Below are positions 47,801-58,242 of a stretch of DNA of 64,000 nucleotides, one piece after another (within the stretch, counting starts at the first letter, position 1; every line of letters begins with the position of its first letter). Made by a program: the position numbers and the translations under genes. Under the pieces are notes generated by a model. It searched no databases. It saw nothing but the letters and a program-made list of their open reading frames with translations, and was not told where the DNA came from. The stretch is from Porpolomopsis calyptriformis. Its lineage: Eukaryota; Basidiomycota; Agaricomycetes; Agaricales; Hygrophoraceae. The DNA lies in the NCBI GenBank assembly GCA_951640195.1, contig OX621172.1:558001-622000 (forward strand). The letters are read 5' to 3'.

Positions 47801-49237
47801 GGATGTGGCCCCACTCTCATTGCACTCGTCGAGCGCGTCCAAGACAACAAGACAAGAAGCGAGTGAACTCCCAAGTGTGCGAAGGGGTTTGATGATGAGC
47901 TCTTCGAGTTGATACGGAGGACTGGGGTAGCCGATATCGGGGTTTAATTTCAGAATGCGAGTGACCTCTGCTCTGAATAATTGGCTGAAGTTTCCGAGCT
48001 GGTAGGCGATGCTGGCGAAGATCAGACGTGGGTTGCTGCAATCCGCATCGTCGCGAGAGCAGAAGAAGCTCGCGCCGAGAACGCCATGAGCTCTGCAAGC
48101 CTCGGCAACGGTACAGGCGATGGTTGTCTTCCCTATTCCAGCAGACCCGCTGATCCAAAAGATGGAGATATCCGTCGCGTCTTGACGTGGCCAATCACTG
48201 ATACCAATCCATCCGAAAATCTGAGCAAGGATGTCTGTCCTTGTGCCTTTCAAACATCGTACTCGATCTTTGCAGTCGAAGGAAGAAAAGATAGCGTGGC
48301 GGCAATCTAAATCTCAAGTCATTTCTTTGTATATCGATAGTACAGTGCAAGTCACCTTTCGTGTCTAATCTCTCGTTCAATTGCTGGACACATATAAGTA
48401 AGGAAGTCAGGACGACAGGCAGCCATAACAAACCTGAAATCCACCTGTCGTGGCCTCGTGAAGGTTGTCAATCTTCTCTTGGATCTTTACCGCTTTTTCC
48501 TGGGGGACACATAAACCACGATGTCATCAGCAGTAGTGAGAATTAACAAACATCAAGTGCACATTCAACCGAGAGCATAGTCTCTACCTGCACATCCACG
48601 TTATTCGAAGGGCTAAATTAGTAAAAGCCGGTGGACGTACGATAAAGTTTTGGATGAAGGAGGTGATTTTCTGCAGATGGCTACTGATCAAGCGCGAGTC
48701 GTCGTCGCTGTGGAGGAATCGCTTGATGCCATGACAGGAAGCCATCTTTCGGAGTTCTTCCAAAACGACACTCAATGCGCTGTGCGAACACCGATCAGGG
48801 CTTATATTCATTGGGGTCTCAAAGGCGGGCTGCACACGCACGTGAACAGACGGTCGATTCTGTCAATGGCGGCTGAAGAGAGTGTTCCGCCGTTTTTGTG
48901 AATTTGAAGGAGGCGATTGAGGTCTTCGATCCGTCTCGAGAGTTTCTCGACGTCGTCTGCGTTTTGAGACGTTTTCTGCAAACGATTGATAAAGACGATG
49001 AACGTGTGCACCCCACCCTCAATCTACCTTGATGCCGTCCAGGACGAATAACAGACTGGCTATGCCTGCATGGAGACTAGGCGCTCCTCCGGCGTCTGCT
49101 GTGGGAACAGCCCTGAGGATTCTGAGCGTCGTTTGGAGCGCGGCGACGGTGGTGGAACACGCCCGCTTCAAACGCGCCTTGTTATCAACTTGAGAGACCC
49201 GTCTGGATCCGATGGTGCAGAACGTGGAGCAGAACAT
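44821..49237 (-). CDS. NACHT-WD40 STAND protein (NLR-like)
   Basis: ATG at 49237. The N-terminal helical domain is assembled from small exons (SLLFVLDGIK-KTSQNADDVEKL, IDRIDRLF, RKMASCHGIKRFLHSDDDS, LDEKAVKIQEKIDNLHEATT). A NACHT follows from about 48,170: Walker A GSAGIGKTT, Walker B LVVLDALDEC, sensor FLVTSRPES. A helical linker crosses a GT-AG intron (about 46782-46737) into about 13 WD40 repeats, 11 of them near-identical in form (GHSxSVxSVAFSPDGTRIVSGS...TLRLWDAASG). The last two are degenerate and the stop is at 44821. The frame is intact. Fungal proteins of this type include HET-E-like incompatibility receptors. No effector domain such as HET or a lipase is visible at the N-terminus, so the downstream action is unknown. 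Confidence 0.9.
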
Positions 49238-49419
49238 GGAGTGGGGTAGATGGGGGCAGGAGGATGAATTCGGTGCTGGTAAGCGCTCAAACACAGCAGT
49301 GTCCACCGCATGGCACGGGGAATGACCGAAGAGATCAAAGTTTGAAGAGGAGGAAGGAGTATTTCAGTTCAAGCGATTGCTTAGCGACAATATCATTCTG
49401 GGGTACGACGATCAATTAT

Positions 49420-51058
49420 TTATTGCGATTCGCCTAGAATATCTCTGCCCTGATTCTTAAACTTGGCCAGCTCGGTCCGCCAAGGTTCCCAACTCTGACC
49501 GTACTTTCTGATCAAGCCAGCCAATTCTTCTCGCTGTTCTTTCTAATTAACAAAGTAAGAAACAAGATCAGAAAGGAGACCGATCACATACAATGTTCCA
49601 AGGTTCCTGGCCGCCGTAGACATCCGTAAACAGCTCACCGAGCTCGAATCTGCCGAGTGACTCTGCGGTCTTGAAAGCTTCCATCACGTCCGCTTTCAGT
49701 CCCGTCTTGAGTTCGTCTTCGTCGGTAGCGTCCCACCATCCTTGGGATTCCATGAACAGCCTGAATCGCACGATCGGGTTGTCGATCCGTTTCCGATCTT
49801 CTACTTCGGCGCGCGGGCGGTAGGCAAACGAGTCGTCTGATGTCGAATGGTGTCCGACACTAATTACAAACGATCAAAAAAAAAAAGGGGGGGCACAATA
49901 TGAAAGGCGGATACCGATAACTCATCGCCTCTATCAAGACGGCGCGAGACTGTTCTAAACAACGTTTCCTGGCTTCTCTGACGGCACCGAGGACGGCGAG
50001 GACGTCGTTCCCGTCGACTCTGATGGTGTCGATGCCGTAGCCCGGTCCGCGACTGGCGATGCCGTCGCCAAAGTATTGTTCGGCGGCGGGCGTCGAGATC
50101 GCGAAGCCGTTGTTCCGGGCGATGAACAGCACCGGGGCGGGGACGGTGGAGCCGAGGAGCATGCCGGCGTGGAAGTCGCCCTCGGAGGCGGCGCCTTCGC
50201 CGAAGAAGCATGCCGCGAGGGAACGGCCGCGGCGCGAGGGGGTGCGTGTGAGGGCGTAGGCGACACCTGCCGCTTGGGGGATTTGGGTTGCGAGGGGGGA
50301 TGAAATGGTGTGGAAATGATGGGCTGGGGAGCCAAAGTGCTTTATTCGGATTAGTGAGAAGATGTGTTGAGAGAGAAAAGAAATGGTTACGACGGGCATC
50401 TGTCTTCCTTTTCCGGAAGTGTCATTTAGATTTCCGAAACATTGGCCCATGATATTGTCGAGAGGAAAGTCTCGCCAGAGGAGGACGCCCATTTCGCGGT
50501 ATTGACCTTACTGGGGGTTGATAGGATGCAGGAACGGATGGGTTGCACGCACCCAACACTCTGGTGAATGTTGAGCGGGGAGGTGTGGAGAGAACGGAAC
50601 TCACTCGTCATCATCCTCGAGAGCTGCCGCGGCACCGATGATGGTGGCCTCTTCTCCGTGCTGAAACGGATGAGTGGTGGCAATGGGATTACGAACACAC
50701 GAACCGATGTCATCTGGGGGATGTGAGCGATGGAAGAGCTGAGAGACGAGTACTGACATAAAAGGAAATTTTTCCTTGGCGTTGTACGTTATACAAGATG
50801 TTGTCTAAGGTGGGTAGCATCATCATCTTTTGGTATCTGTTCAGGTGGATGAGATCAGGAGAGAACATTGGAGAAGACGGAATACATCCTGCGGGCAAGT
50901 GGCTGATCGATTGCAGGTACAAGATCGGGATGAATAGGATGACCCGATCCATCTAGCACGCGATGTGTGTGTATCTCTGGACTGACCGCATTGAAGAAGA
51001 CCAGTCCTCGTGATGGTACCGGACGAATTCTTGTGAGGGATGAGGAGTAACGGAACAT
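49420..51058 (-). CDS. Branched-chain 2-oxoacid dehydrogenase E1 alpha subunit
   Basis: Mitochondrial thiamine-diphosphate enzyme that decarboxylates branched-chain 2-oxo acids from Val, Leu and Ile. ATG at 51058 opens a Ser/Arg-rich presequence ([19 protein letters not shown]). Then come [65 protein letters not shown], the diphosphate-binding pair GEGAASEGD and RNNGFAIST, the phosphorylation loop [16 protein letters not shown] and a C-terminal helix ending at TAA 49420. Two micro-exons are required: 9 nt at 50705-50713 (Met-Thr-Ser) and 8 nt at 50553-50560. The H-H-S-T-S-D-D-S loop separates it from pyruvate dehydrogenase E1 alpha. It is head-to-head with the next gene. Confidence 0.93.
50553..50560 (-). 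other. 8-nt micro-exon of BCKDH E1 alpha
   Basis: AGTGTTGG between a CACCAG acceptor and a GTGCGT donor. With its neighbours it restores DDEVLGQYREMG, which matches the family. Confidence 0.75.
50705..50713 (-). other. 9-nt micro-exon of BCKDH E1 alpha
   Basis: ATGACATCG between a CCCCAG acceptor and a GTTCGT donor, phase 0. It supplies Met-Thr-Ser in the conserved block ISFYMTSHGEE. Confidence 0.8.
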
Positions 51059-51137
51059 GAGATTAATTACGTAATAAATTATTTAAATAAAATTTAAATT
51101 TTATATTTCTTCGGTCAGTCCGCATGTCCTTCAACCA
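51059..51137. promoter_or_regulatory. 79-bp bidirectional promoter
   Basis: It separates two divergent ATGs. It is very AT-rich (TTAATTACGTAATAAATTAT and similar) with no other feature, so both genes probably share it. Confidence 0.5.
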
Positions 51138-52800
51138 ATGCATCCCCTCCCCCTCCCTCTCCCTCTCATTCCCCTTCTCTTCTTTCCAATACACGTTCTA
51201 TCCTTTTCGTTCGTATTCCCGACTGTACATCAATGCGATTCATTCACCATCACCTTTCGCGGTTCACCTCAAACGAACAATCTACCGCTTTCTCTTGCCA
51301 TCCTCCCCGTAAATTCCTCTTCTCCCCTTTCGATCCCAATTCCACCCCCTGCGATTGCCCAACAGGCCGTCTGGATCTCTTTTCTTCCCATCCCCGCAGG
51401 CTCTTCCTTTATCGCTTCCATCCTCGACGCAAGGAACGTTTCTCTCGGGCCAATCACTGATCTCATCCATGTCCTCCCTTCCTCGACCGGGAACACTTCC
51501 TGTCTCCCCTCAGAGCAGCCACTCACCCAGTTCTACTCCCTTCAATCATCACTGGACGAGTGTCAGCCCTTCAACATCTCCTTCGATCCCCTCATCATCC
51601 CGCAGCCCCCGACCGTCACTGCCTTTTCCCCCTCGGGTCTTTCCATCCCCATCAGCCAAATGGGAGAACCGACGAGTGGGGTGGTGACCTACCTGATGTC
51701 TGCCAGGCAAGGAAACGACCTTCTTCTCTTGTTCGACGATCTCCAGGGTCACCGTCAAACCACTCCACTGTTCCTTCTCGGTCCGAATCCGAACCCCAGC
51801 AGTGCCTGTATCCCCGTCAACCTAAGCCCTCCGCCTCCGCCTCCATCCCCCGCTCTGTCCAAGTAAGTGTTTCATTTTGACCGCCAACACCCACCCACAA
51901 CTTGTCCCCCCCAGAAGCTCGATTGCTGCCCTCTCAGCGTCGATAGCCATCATTGGCTTGTTGGTCCTTTTCATGACGATCTACATCATTCGCAGGCGAC
52001 GGAAACGGAAGGCCTGCCTCTTCCGTGCCTCTCTCACCAAGGTGAAGGATACGGTGGGAGAGACTCCGCCTCCTCGACCGAATCGCAACTCGATACCGCC
52101 CTTGTTCCCGATCGCGGTCATGTCAACCCCGCCTTACACCGTCTACGCCGAAAAGGACAGTGTGTCGGAGATTCAGGGTCAAATGGGCTCGCGTTCTATC
52201 CTTTCGCCCAGTCCTCATCCGCAGCTGCCTCTAGACACCGATCTGACGGAGGCAGCGCCAAGTGGCGGTGGCGGTGTCGGCAGCAAACCGGCCAAGTTGA
52301 CGATCAGCATCGACAACAGTCATTCATTGTCATCGATTGACATTGAGAACATCCTGAACTCGGCTACGATCTACCATGGTCGCGGGTCGGAGGACCGTCC
52401 GTCTCGGCCGTCTGATATCTCGCTCCCACGTTCGGTCGTGCCCGCTGACCTCGGACGGCTGTACCCGTCCGGGGAGTACCTGCGGTCCCACTTGCGGGAC
52501 ACGTACGACGCCCCGCTGTCCGCTATTTCTTCCAGTCCGACGCACAGCCCGCAAGCCGGGAGCTTTTCAGTGCCACGTGGGATAGGGTCCGAATGGTTCT
52601 CTGACGTGAGAGGGACGAGGCAGCGTCCGCCGGTCTCCCCTCACACGTACTCTGTTGGATCTCCGCTCGGGGCTGGGCGGAACGAGGAGACGAGTCCGAG
52701 CACACTCTCGCCTCCTCCTCCTCCTGGGGGGGCTGCGCAGAGGAATAGTTGGAGCAGCGAGGGTGAGCTTGACCCATCGTGGTACGGTGTGGCCAGGTGA
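51138..52800 (+). CDS. Type I membrane protein, unknown
   Basis: ATG at 51138 opens a hydrophobic signal peptide (MHPLPLPLPLIPLLFFPIHV). An extracellular region of about 200 residues follows, with a few Cys and potential N-glycosylation sites (NVS, NTS, NIS), then a Pro-rich stem. A 52-bp intron (51863-51914) leads to one transmembrane helix IAIIGLLVLFMTIYII with a following stop-transfer RRRRKRK. The cytoplasmic tail of about 270 residues is rich in Ser/Pro/Gly with SSIDIENILNSATIYH and SGEYLRSHL motifs. The architecture resembles mushroom surface sensors of unknown role. It is first of five closely spaced plus-strand genes. Confidence 0.75.
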
Positions 52801-52903
52801 AATTAATATTTTACATTTTTTCGGTGGTGTTTTGAACGCAAATGTATCTAATGCATGTATTTACTCTGAGCGCCTTTCGAGAAGGCTGCTATAATTATTG
52901 CTT

Positions 52904-53801
52904 ATGTCGCGACCATCTCTGCGGATTATTGCGCTGCCGCTGAGACGGTGGAATGATCGTTCTCTGCTCACGTATTACCATTTTGAGGGAAGGAGTGAGG
53001 TAGGGTGGTTGGAGGGGAAGGCGGCGGACGTGTGGGCTCGGTTGGGGAGGGAAGCTGAGGGAAGCTGGAAGGTGAGTGTGTGTTTTGGGGTGGTAACGAC
53101 CTTGCTGAACTCTCTACAGCTAAAGACATTTCGGTACGGGCAGAGACTCGTGGACCGTATCGATTTTGAGGAGAAAGCGTTGAAGACGGTGGACCCGACG
53201 TGAGTTCCTTTCACTCTTTTCCTTTCTATCTAATCTATCATAGTGAGGGAAAGATCAGGCTGGTGTACCCAGCTACGGTCTGCTCGAGACCGTTGTCAGA
53301 CCTGGCTTGGATGGTCTCCCACAGGACACGGCACCACCGCAAGGGACTCCTGATGTGGATGATGATCGCTCCGTTGACGACCCCGCTCGTGTTGATACGT
53401 CCGTTTGTTTCCGCTGTCTCTAGGGGGTAACGTGTAATGACCATCCTCAAGCGTTCGTCCCCAATCTCCCGCTCTTCTTCTCGCTCTGGCGGTCATGGTC
53501 GCACTACAAAGGTACTTATGCCCTCTATTCAATCCCCTCACGAATTCACCGTTTAACAGCGCAGAGAGCGTCAAGCTACCTCAAGACACTTTCCGAGAAG
53601 GGCATGATCGTCCCGGAAGCGAGCGACGAGCTTGATAGGATCTACGCCGAACATGTCCCCTCCTCACCGATTCTACTCAGACCAGAATCAGTACCGCTCA
53701 TCGTCCAAACGTTCGGTTTGAACCCGTCCTCGATAAATCATGCTGTAGACCAAGCCATTCACCGTACTAAACCTGAAATGTTCCTATCAAATCAAAAATA
53801 A
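52904..53801 (+). CDS. Mitochondrial K+/H+ exchange-related protein (Mit_KHE1 family)
   Basis: ATG at 52904 (MSRPSLRIIALPLRRWNDR). Introns of about 50 bp follow SWK and VDPT; another splices LTTPLVLI to PFVPNLPLFFSLWRSW; a last one precedes AQRASSYLKTLSEKG. The whole reads as the family pattern: FEEKALKTVDP, a cytosine-free-looking beta segment KIRLVYPATV, then a membrane-associated stretch and a C-terminal helix ending at TAA 53799-53801. The family (PF10173, yeast YDL183C/Mrx19-like) is linked to mitochondrial potassium/proton exchange; the biochemical role is not settled. It is 103 bp after the previous stop and 87 bp before the next start. Confidence 0.8.
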
Positions 53802-53888
53802 ATTCTTATCAAATCAATTTAATACCCCTTACCTTACCTTTCCCTTCCCCGCTCTCCCTTCCCTCCTCCTTCCCCTCCTCCTCCTCCA

Positions 53889-55523
53889 ATGATGCTTTAC
53901 CCCTCCTTCTCCCCAATCCCAATTCACAAACTCCCCGTAGAACTCTTGACCCGTATATTCTTCATCGGCGCATCACTCGACAATCGCCCCTCCCCCTTCC
54001 TCTTAAAGCCAGACGAGGACTGCTACGTGCCCCCCTCCTCCAGCTTTCAGATCATCGCCTCTCACGTATGCGTCCGCTGGCGTCACGTCGCCATAAACAC
54101 CCCCTCTCTCTGGTCCTCCCTCCACTTCCGCGAGCCCGCCCATCTCGCCCGCGCCACCGTCTACCTCTCCCGCTGTACCGCCACCCCTTCCTACCTTCTC
54201 GACATCCTCGTCGACACCGTCGCCGCCTCTGACCACATCCCCGGCGTCACCCTCTGCAGAGACGAATTTCACCCGATATTCGACATCATCGTCCCCCACG
54301 TCAAGCGCTGGAGGGCGTTCTATCTCAAAATCCGCGACAATGTGTGCAAAGCAGGCGCCCGCGCCCGTCTATCTACCTGCGGTCCCGCACCCAGCCTCGA
54401 AACCCTCCAGCTCTACCACTTTGAGCACTTTGGCACCTCGCAAAACCTCGTGCTCGCCACCTACCGCCCCCCGGTCATGATATTCGAAAACACCCTGCCC
54501 GGTCTCAAGAACATCTCCCTCATCGGCGTCAACCTCCCCTGGCGAGAGACACCCTTCCTCACCAACCTCCGCGAGATCGAGTTCGCGCTCCACCGCGAGA
54601 CCGTCCGTCCCCCGTACCGGTACTGGGAAAGGATGCTCTCCACCAGCCCCGAACTCGCCAAGCTCACCCTGCACTACTCGGGGCCCCGCGTTCCCCCCGG
54701 CTGGACGACTGAGGTGCCCTCCGTCGGCGGCGGCGGACCCGAGCACGTCGGCGAGGACCTCTGGCCGAACGCGCGCATCTCTCTCCCCCGTCTCACCGAT
54801 CTTTCGCTTACCGATCTCGATCCTGACTATCTCTGTTTGCTCCTTGAGCATCTCCAGATTCCGGCTGTGACCACGGTTTCGCTCGACCTCTCCGAGCAGG
54901 ATTTTACCCCGTTTGTGAAATTGATGGCGGAGGATAATAATAAGAATTGTGCGACGACGGAGAATGGGGAGGAGGCGACGACGAAGGCGCCGACGCCCAA
55001 ACCGTATTTTCAAAAGCTGGAAAAGTTGGTGTTGAATGCGTTGGTGTGTAGCGAGGACAGCTGGGGTATGCTCTTGACCGGGATGAACGGGTTGAAGATG
55101 CTCGAGATTGATTTCTACCGGGTCGGAGAGTCGTTTTACAACGTGTTGTTTCGGATGGTGCCCGTGAAAGAAGGCGAGGGCGGTGGTGCCAAGTGCACGT
55201 TGCCGGTGTTGTCGGTTGTGAAGATGAAGGGGTTGTCGGGCGAGAAGCTGGAAGCTTATATGGTGTTCAGGGAATCATGTCGGTCTCCTCCCACCACGTG
55301 GTTGGTGCCGTGGCGTCCGGGCAGACGAGGTAAGGATGTCACCCTTGACAGGTTGGTTGACGCGGGCTCGATGCCACAGTGTGGACGGAAGATGGTGGTG
55401 GTGCGATGGAAGGATGAGGGGGAGGATGATGAGGAGGATGAAGAGGAGGAGGAGGAGGAGGAGGAGGAAGGGGAAGAGGAAGAGGAAGGGGAGGAGGAAG
55501 AGGAAGAGGAAGAGGAGGAGTGA
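53889..55523 (+). CDS. F-box protein with polyglutamate tail
   Basis: Single-exon, 544 codons. The F-box lies near the N-terminus: IHKLPVELLTRIFFIGASL ... ASHVCVRWRHVAINTPSLWS. A region of leucine-rich character follows (LKNISLIGVNLPW, LTDLSLTDLDPDYL, LEKLVLNALVCSED). The last 35 or so residues are almost all Glu with Asp/Gly. F-box proteins link substrates to SCF ubiquitin ligases; this one belongs to the large mushroom family with poorly known targets. The Glu tail comes from a GAG/GAA microsatellite. Confidence 0.85.
   Translation: MMLYPSFSPIPIHKLPVELLTRIFFIGASLDNRPSPFLLKPDEDCYVPPSSSFQIIASHVCVRWRHVAINTPSLWSSLHFREPAHLARATVYLSRCTATPSYLLDILVDTVAASDHIPGVTLCRDEFHPIFDIIVPHVKRWRAFYLKIRDNVCKAGARARLSTCGPAPSLETLQLYHFEHFGTSQNLVLATYRPPVMIFENTLPGLKNISLIGVNLPWRETPFLTNLREIEFALHRETVRPPYRYWERMLSTSPELAKLTLHYSGPRVPPGWTTEVPSVGGGGPEHVGEDLWPNARISLPRLTDLSLTDLDPDYLCLLLEHLQIPAVTTVSLDLSEQDFTPFVKLMAEDNNKNCATTENGEEATTKAPTPKPYFQKLEKLVLNALVCSEDSWGMLLTGMNGLKMLEIDFYRVGESFYNVLFRMVPVKEGEGGGAKCTLPVLSVVKMKGLSGEKLEAYMVFRESCRSPPTTWLVPWRPGRRGKDVTLDRLVDAGSMPQCGRKMVVVRWKDEGEDDEEDEEEEEEEEEEGEEEEEGEEEEEEEEEE
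55423..55520. repeat. GAG/GAA microsatellite in the F-box gene
   Basis: A purine-only run dominated by GAG and GAA triplets encodes the Glu tail. Length variation would not shift the frame. Confidence 0.85.
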
Positions 55524-55586
55524 TATTATGATACCGTATCTATTTTCATTTTTATATTTGGGTAAATATCTAAGGTTTCGTTCAAC

Positions 55587-55991
55587 ATGTCAGAGTTGTG
55601 GTCAGAGTTGAAGTTGGCATTCAAAGTGAGTTTCGTGGTTTGTCTTTCGGTTGTTCGTTGAATGCGATGGATAGAGCATTGAGAGAATGCCTTGTGCGAG
55701 AAACAGCCTGCTGAGCGGTATCGCAAGCGGTGCTGGCATAGGCGTCGTTCGGGGTATCTCTGCTGGTATGTACGTTTTCGTTCAGCTCACCAGTAATTCA
55801 ATCTGCTTCAGGAGCGTTCGTAGCGTCTAATTGGGCTGTTGGGACATTCATGGTGGTGTCTCTCGGAACATGGTATGATTTTTCTAAATTTCGAGTGATG
55901 TATTCAACGAAGATACAGGCATATATGTCAAAAACGATTTGAAGAAGAACACGAAAAGATGAAAATGATTCGATTCGTTAAGAAAACGTAG
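55587..55991 (+). CDS. COX20: Cytochrome c oxidase assembly factor COX20
   Basis: Inner-membrane chaperone for newly made Cox2. ATG at 55587, 13-codon exon (MSELWSELKLAFK). An intron leads to ERMPCARNSLLSGIASGAGI, which carries the family PCAR motif and the first membrane helix (GIASGAGIGVVRGISAG). After a second intron the other helix follows, ASNWAVGTFMVVSLGTW. A third intron precedes HICQKRFEEEHEKM and the basic end, TAG 55989-55991. Very short for the family in yeast (about 200 residues) but close to the animal and basidiomycete form. Only 42 bp separate its stop from the VDAC start. Confidence 0.85.
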
Positions 55992-56033
55992 CCATTCTAA
56001 CGTTCCCACGAATAAAATTTCCTCTTTTCCGTC

Positions 56034-57144
56034 ATGTCTCTCCCTCAACCCGTTCCCCCATCATGGAAGGTACGCATCCAACCCGCTCTTGTAGACAACC
56101 CATAAAAATAAAACACAAAGGATCTCGGTAAATCCTCTAGTGACCTTCTCGGAAAGGATTACCACTTCCACGGGACCGCACTCGAAGTAAAGACCAAGAC
56201 ACCCTCCAACGTCACCTTCAAGGTCTCCGGCAACCGCGACTCCAAGTCCAACCTCATCCACGCCGACCTCGAGACCAAATACGCCGACCCCAAACACGGC
56301 CTCACCGTCACCCAGACCTGGACCACCTCCAACGTCCTCCGTAGCCAGCTCGAGCTCGAGAACCAGATCGCAAAGGGTCTCAAGTTCGATCTCAACACCT
56401 CCCTCTTCCCCGACAAGGGCCAAAAATCCGCCGTCCTCAACGCCGTATATAAACAGTCTGGCTTCCACACCCGCGCCGCCCTCGACCTCTTCAAGGTGAT
56501 CATCACCCCATCACTCTACTATCATCGTTAAAACATTTATATAGGGCCCCACGTTCACCGCAGACACCGTTCTCGGCCGGGACGGTTTCCTCATCGGCGC
56601 AGAGGCCGCCTACAACGTCACCGAGGGTAACATCACTCGCTACGCCACCGCCGTCGGCTTCAACGCCCCCGAATACGCCATCACCCTCCTCGGACTCAAC
56701 AACCTCAAGACTTTCTCCGCGAGCTACTACCACCGCGTCAGCCCCGACGTCGAAGCCGGCGCCAAGGCCATCTACGACTCCAAGGCCGCCCACACCGGCG
56801 GTGGCGTCGCACTCGAAGTAGGCGCAAAAGCGTCAGTGCTCGTTTTACGATTAGGAAACTTTAAAATTTTTTTAAAATAAACATCAAAGGTACCTCGATC
56901 CGGCTGCCTTCGTCAAGGCTAAAATCAATAATGCCGGTGTCATCGCTCTCGGTATTTGTCCTTCCGTTCATTCTCCTCCGTGAATCTAAATCCCGCCCCC
57001 ACCCCCCCTCAAGGTTACACACAAGCCCTCCGTCCAGGTGTCAAAGCCACCTTCGGTCTCGCCTTGGATATTCATAAACTGAACGAGACCACTCCAACCG
57101 GTCCAGTCCATAAGGTCGGAGCGAGCTTCACGTTTGAGTCGTGA
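56034..57144 (+). CDS. Mitochondrial outer-membrane porin, VDAC
   Basis: A beta-barrel channel for metabolites. ATG at 56034 (MSLPQPVPPSWK); an intron leads to DLGKSSSDLLGKDYHF, the VDAC N-terminal helix and first strand. Further exons carry alternating hydrophobic/polar strands (VTFKVSGNRD, LRSQLELENQI, GPTFTADTVLGRDGFLIGAE, VSPDVEAGAKAIYD, DPAAFVKAKINNAGVIALGY, KATFGLALDI), ending KVGASFTFES-stop at 57144. The GLK eukaryotic-porin region and overall length fit the family. Introns occur near 56075-56120, 56494-56545, 56832-56889 and 56954-57013. Confidence 0.92.
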
Positions 57145-58242
57145 TCGATGATGATCGTCGGTCACTTGGGTCGCTTCCCTTTTCTAGACCTTTATTTTTT
57201 TCAAAAAAAAAAAAAATGAAACAAAAATCCCCGAACACTTTTTTTTTTTTTCTCCTTCCGACGAGATGTTATTTGAGTCCGATTAGTGTCCCCGCGACTT
57301 GAAGACTTCTGGAACGGCGGTTTTTAGAATATTCTATCCTACAGGCAGGCGATTACTTTTTTTTGTTTTTCTCATTTTTTTTTTCGAAATCGTCCTATCT
57401 TGGTCCCCATTTTTTACAGTAGTAATAAACGATCATGGAACCATCACCTCTCAATCCAGAACGGCTGTGATCGAGTTTTAGTGATTCCGCCTGTCTTATG
57501 ACCCTCGCACGTTTTCTTACGAAAAACCCAAGCCCATGAGATTCGGGATGCTCCCCGTGCGAGAACAATCGATCGAAATAAAAAAACATATGGCAACGTG
57601 TCTCCAGCGTGACCCATGCTCGATCAAGTTGAGTTGGGTCCGCTGCAGAACATCTCCCCCCCCCGATCATCCTGTGTGGATGCAGCAGGTGACCTTACCC
57701 CCCCGCCGCCGCCACTGCCACTGCAAAATGTCTCTGGTCCTGCTTCCCACCAGAGCGGGCTGTACAAGCCACGTTTGGGGCAGATCGTTCTATCGGGAAC
57801 CATCTTTCCCCCTCCCACCGAGCGGCATGGTCTAAATTCAAAACGTTAATCCATCCGTGTGTCAGTCGTACCCCGGCGGTCTACCGCATGCGCATAGCTT
57901 CTACGCTACGGCTGTGTGCGCCCCCATCCATCGATCGTCCTTCCGCCTGCCCAAACTTTTTTTCATCCTTCTTTCCCGAGGGAGTTCAAGGCAAAAAAGG
58001 TCAGGGAGCGGAGATCCCGTTGCCGTAAAACATGCATGTTAGCTTTTAGCCTTCGCGTGAAAGGGGCCCGTGAAAAAAAAATAAAAACCCCCATTTCTTG
58101 TGGGCTACCTTTCGAACAAATATCACAGGTCACACACGAACGCTTCTGTTCTTGTCGGAATGGTGATGACGTAGAAAGCAACGTTTAGATTACAAGTCCT
58201 CTATATACAGATACAGAAGGACACACCCGACGATCGAACCGG
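57145..58242. other. Convergent intergenic region, no gene seen
   Basis: It holds long A, T and C homopolymer tracts (for example 57200-57255 and 57357-57385) and 3' flanks of VDAC and alpha-actinin. Small ORFs are unsupported. Confidence 0.5.

Noticed and set aside
50059..50303. Plus-strand ORFs opposite BCKDH E1 alpha
   Set aside because: Shadows of a conserved GC-rich exon on the other strand.
54369..55013. 214-codon minus-strand ORF inside the F-box gene
   Set aside because: Shadow of a GC-rich single-exon gene; low-complexity translation.
57600..57850. Overlapping Pro/Cys-rich ORFs after VDAC
   Set aside because: C-rich low-complexity sequence in 3' flank, no splice-supported structure.
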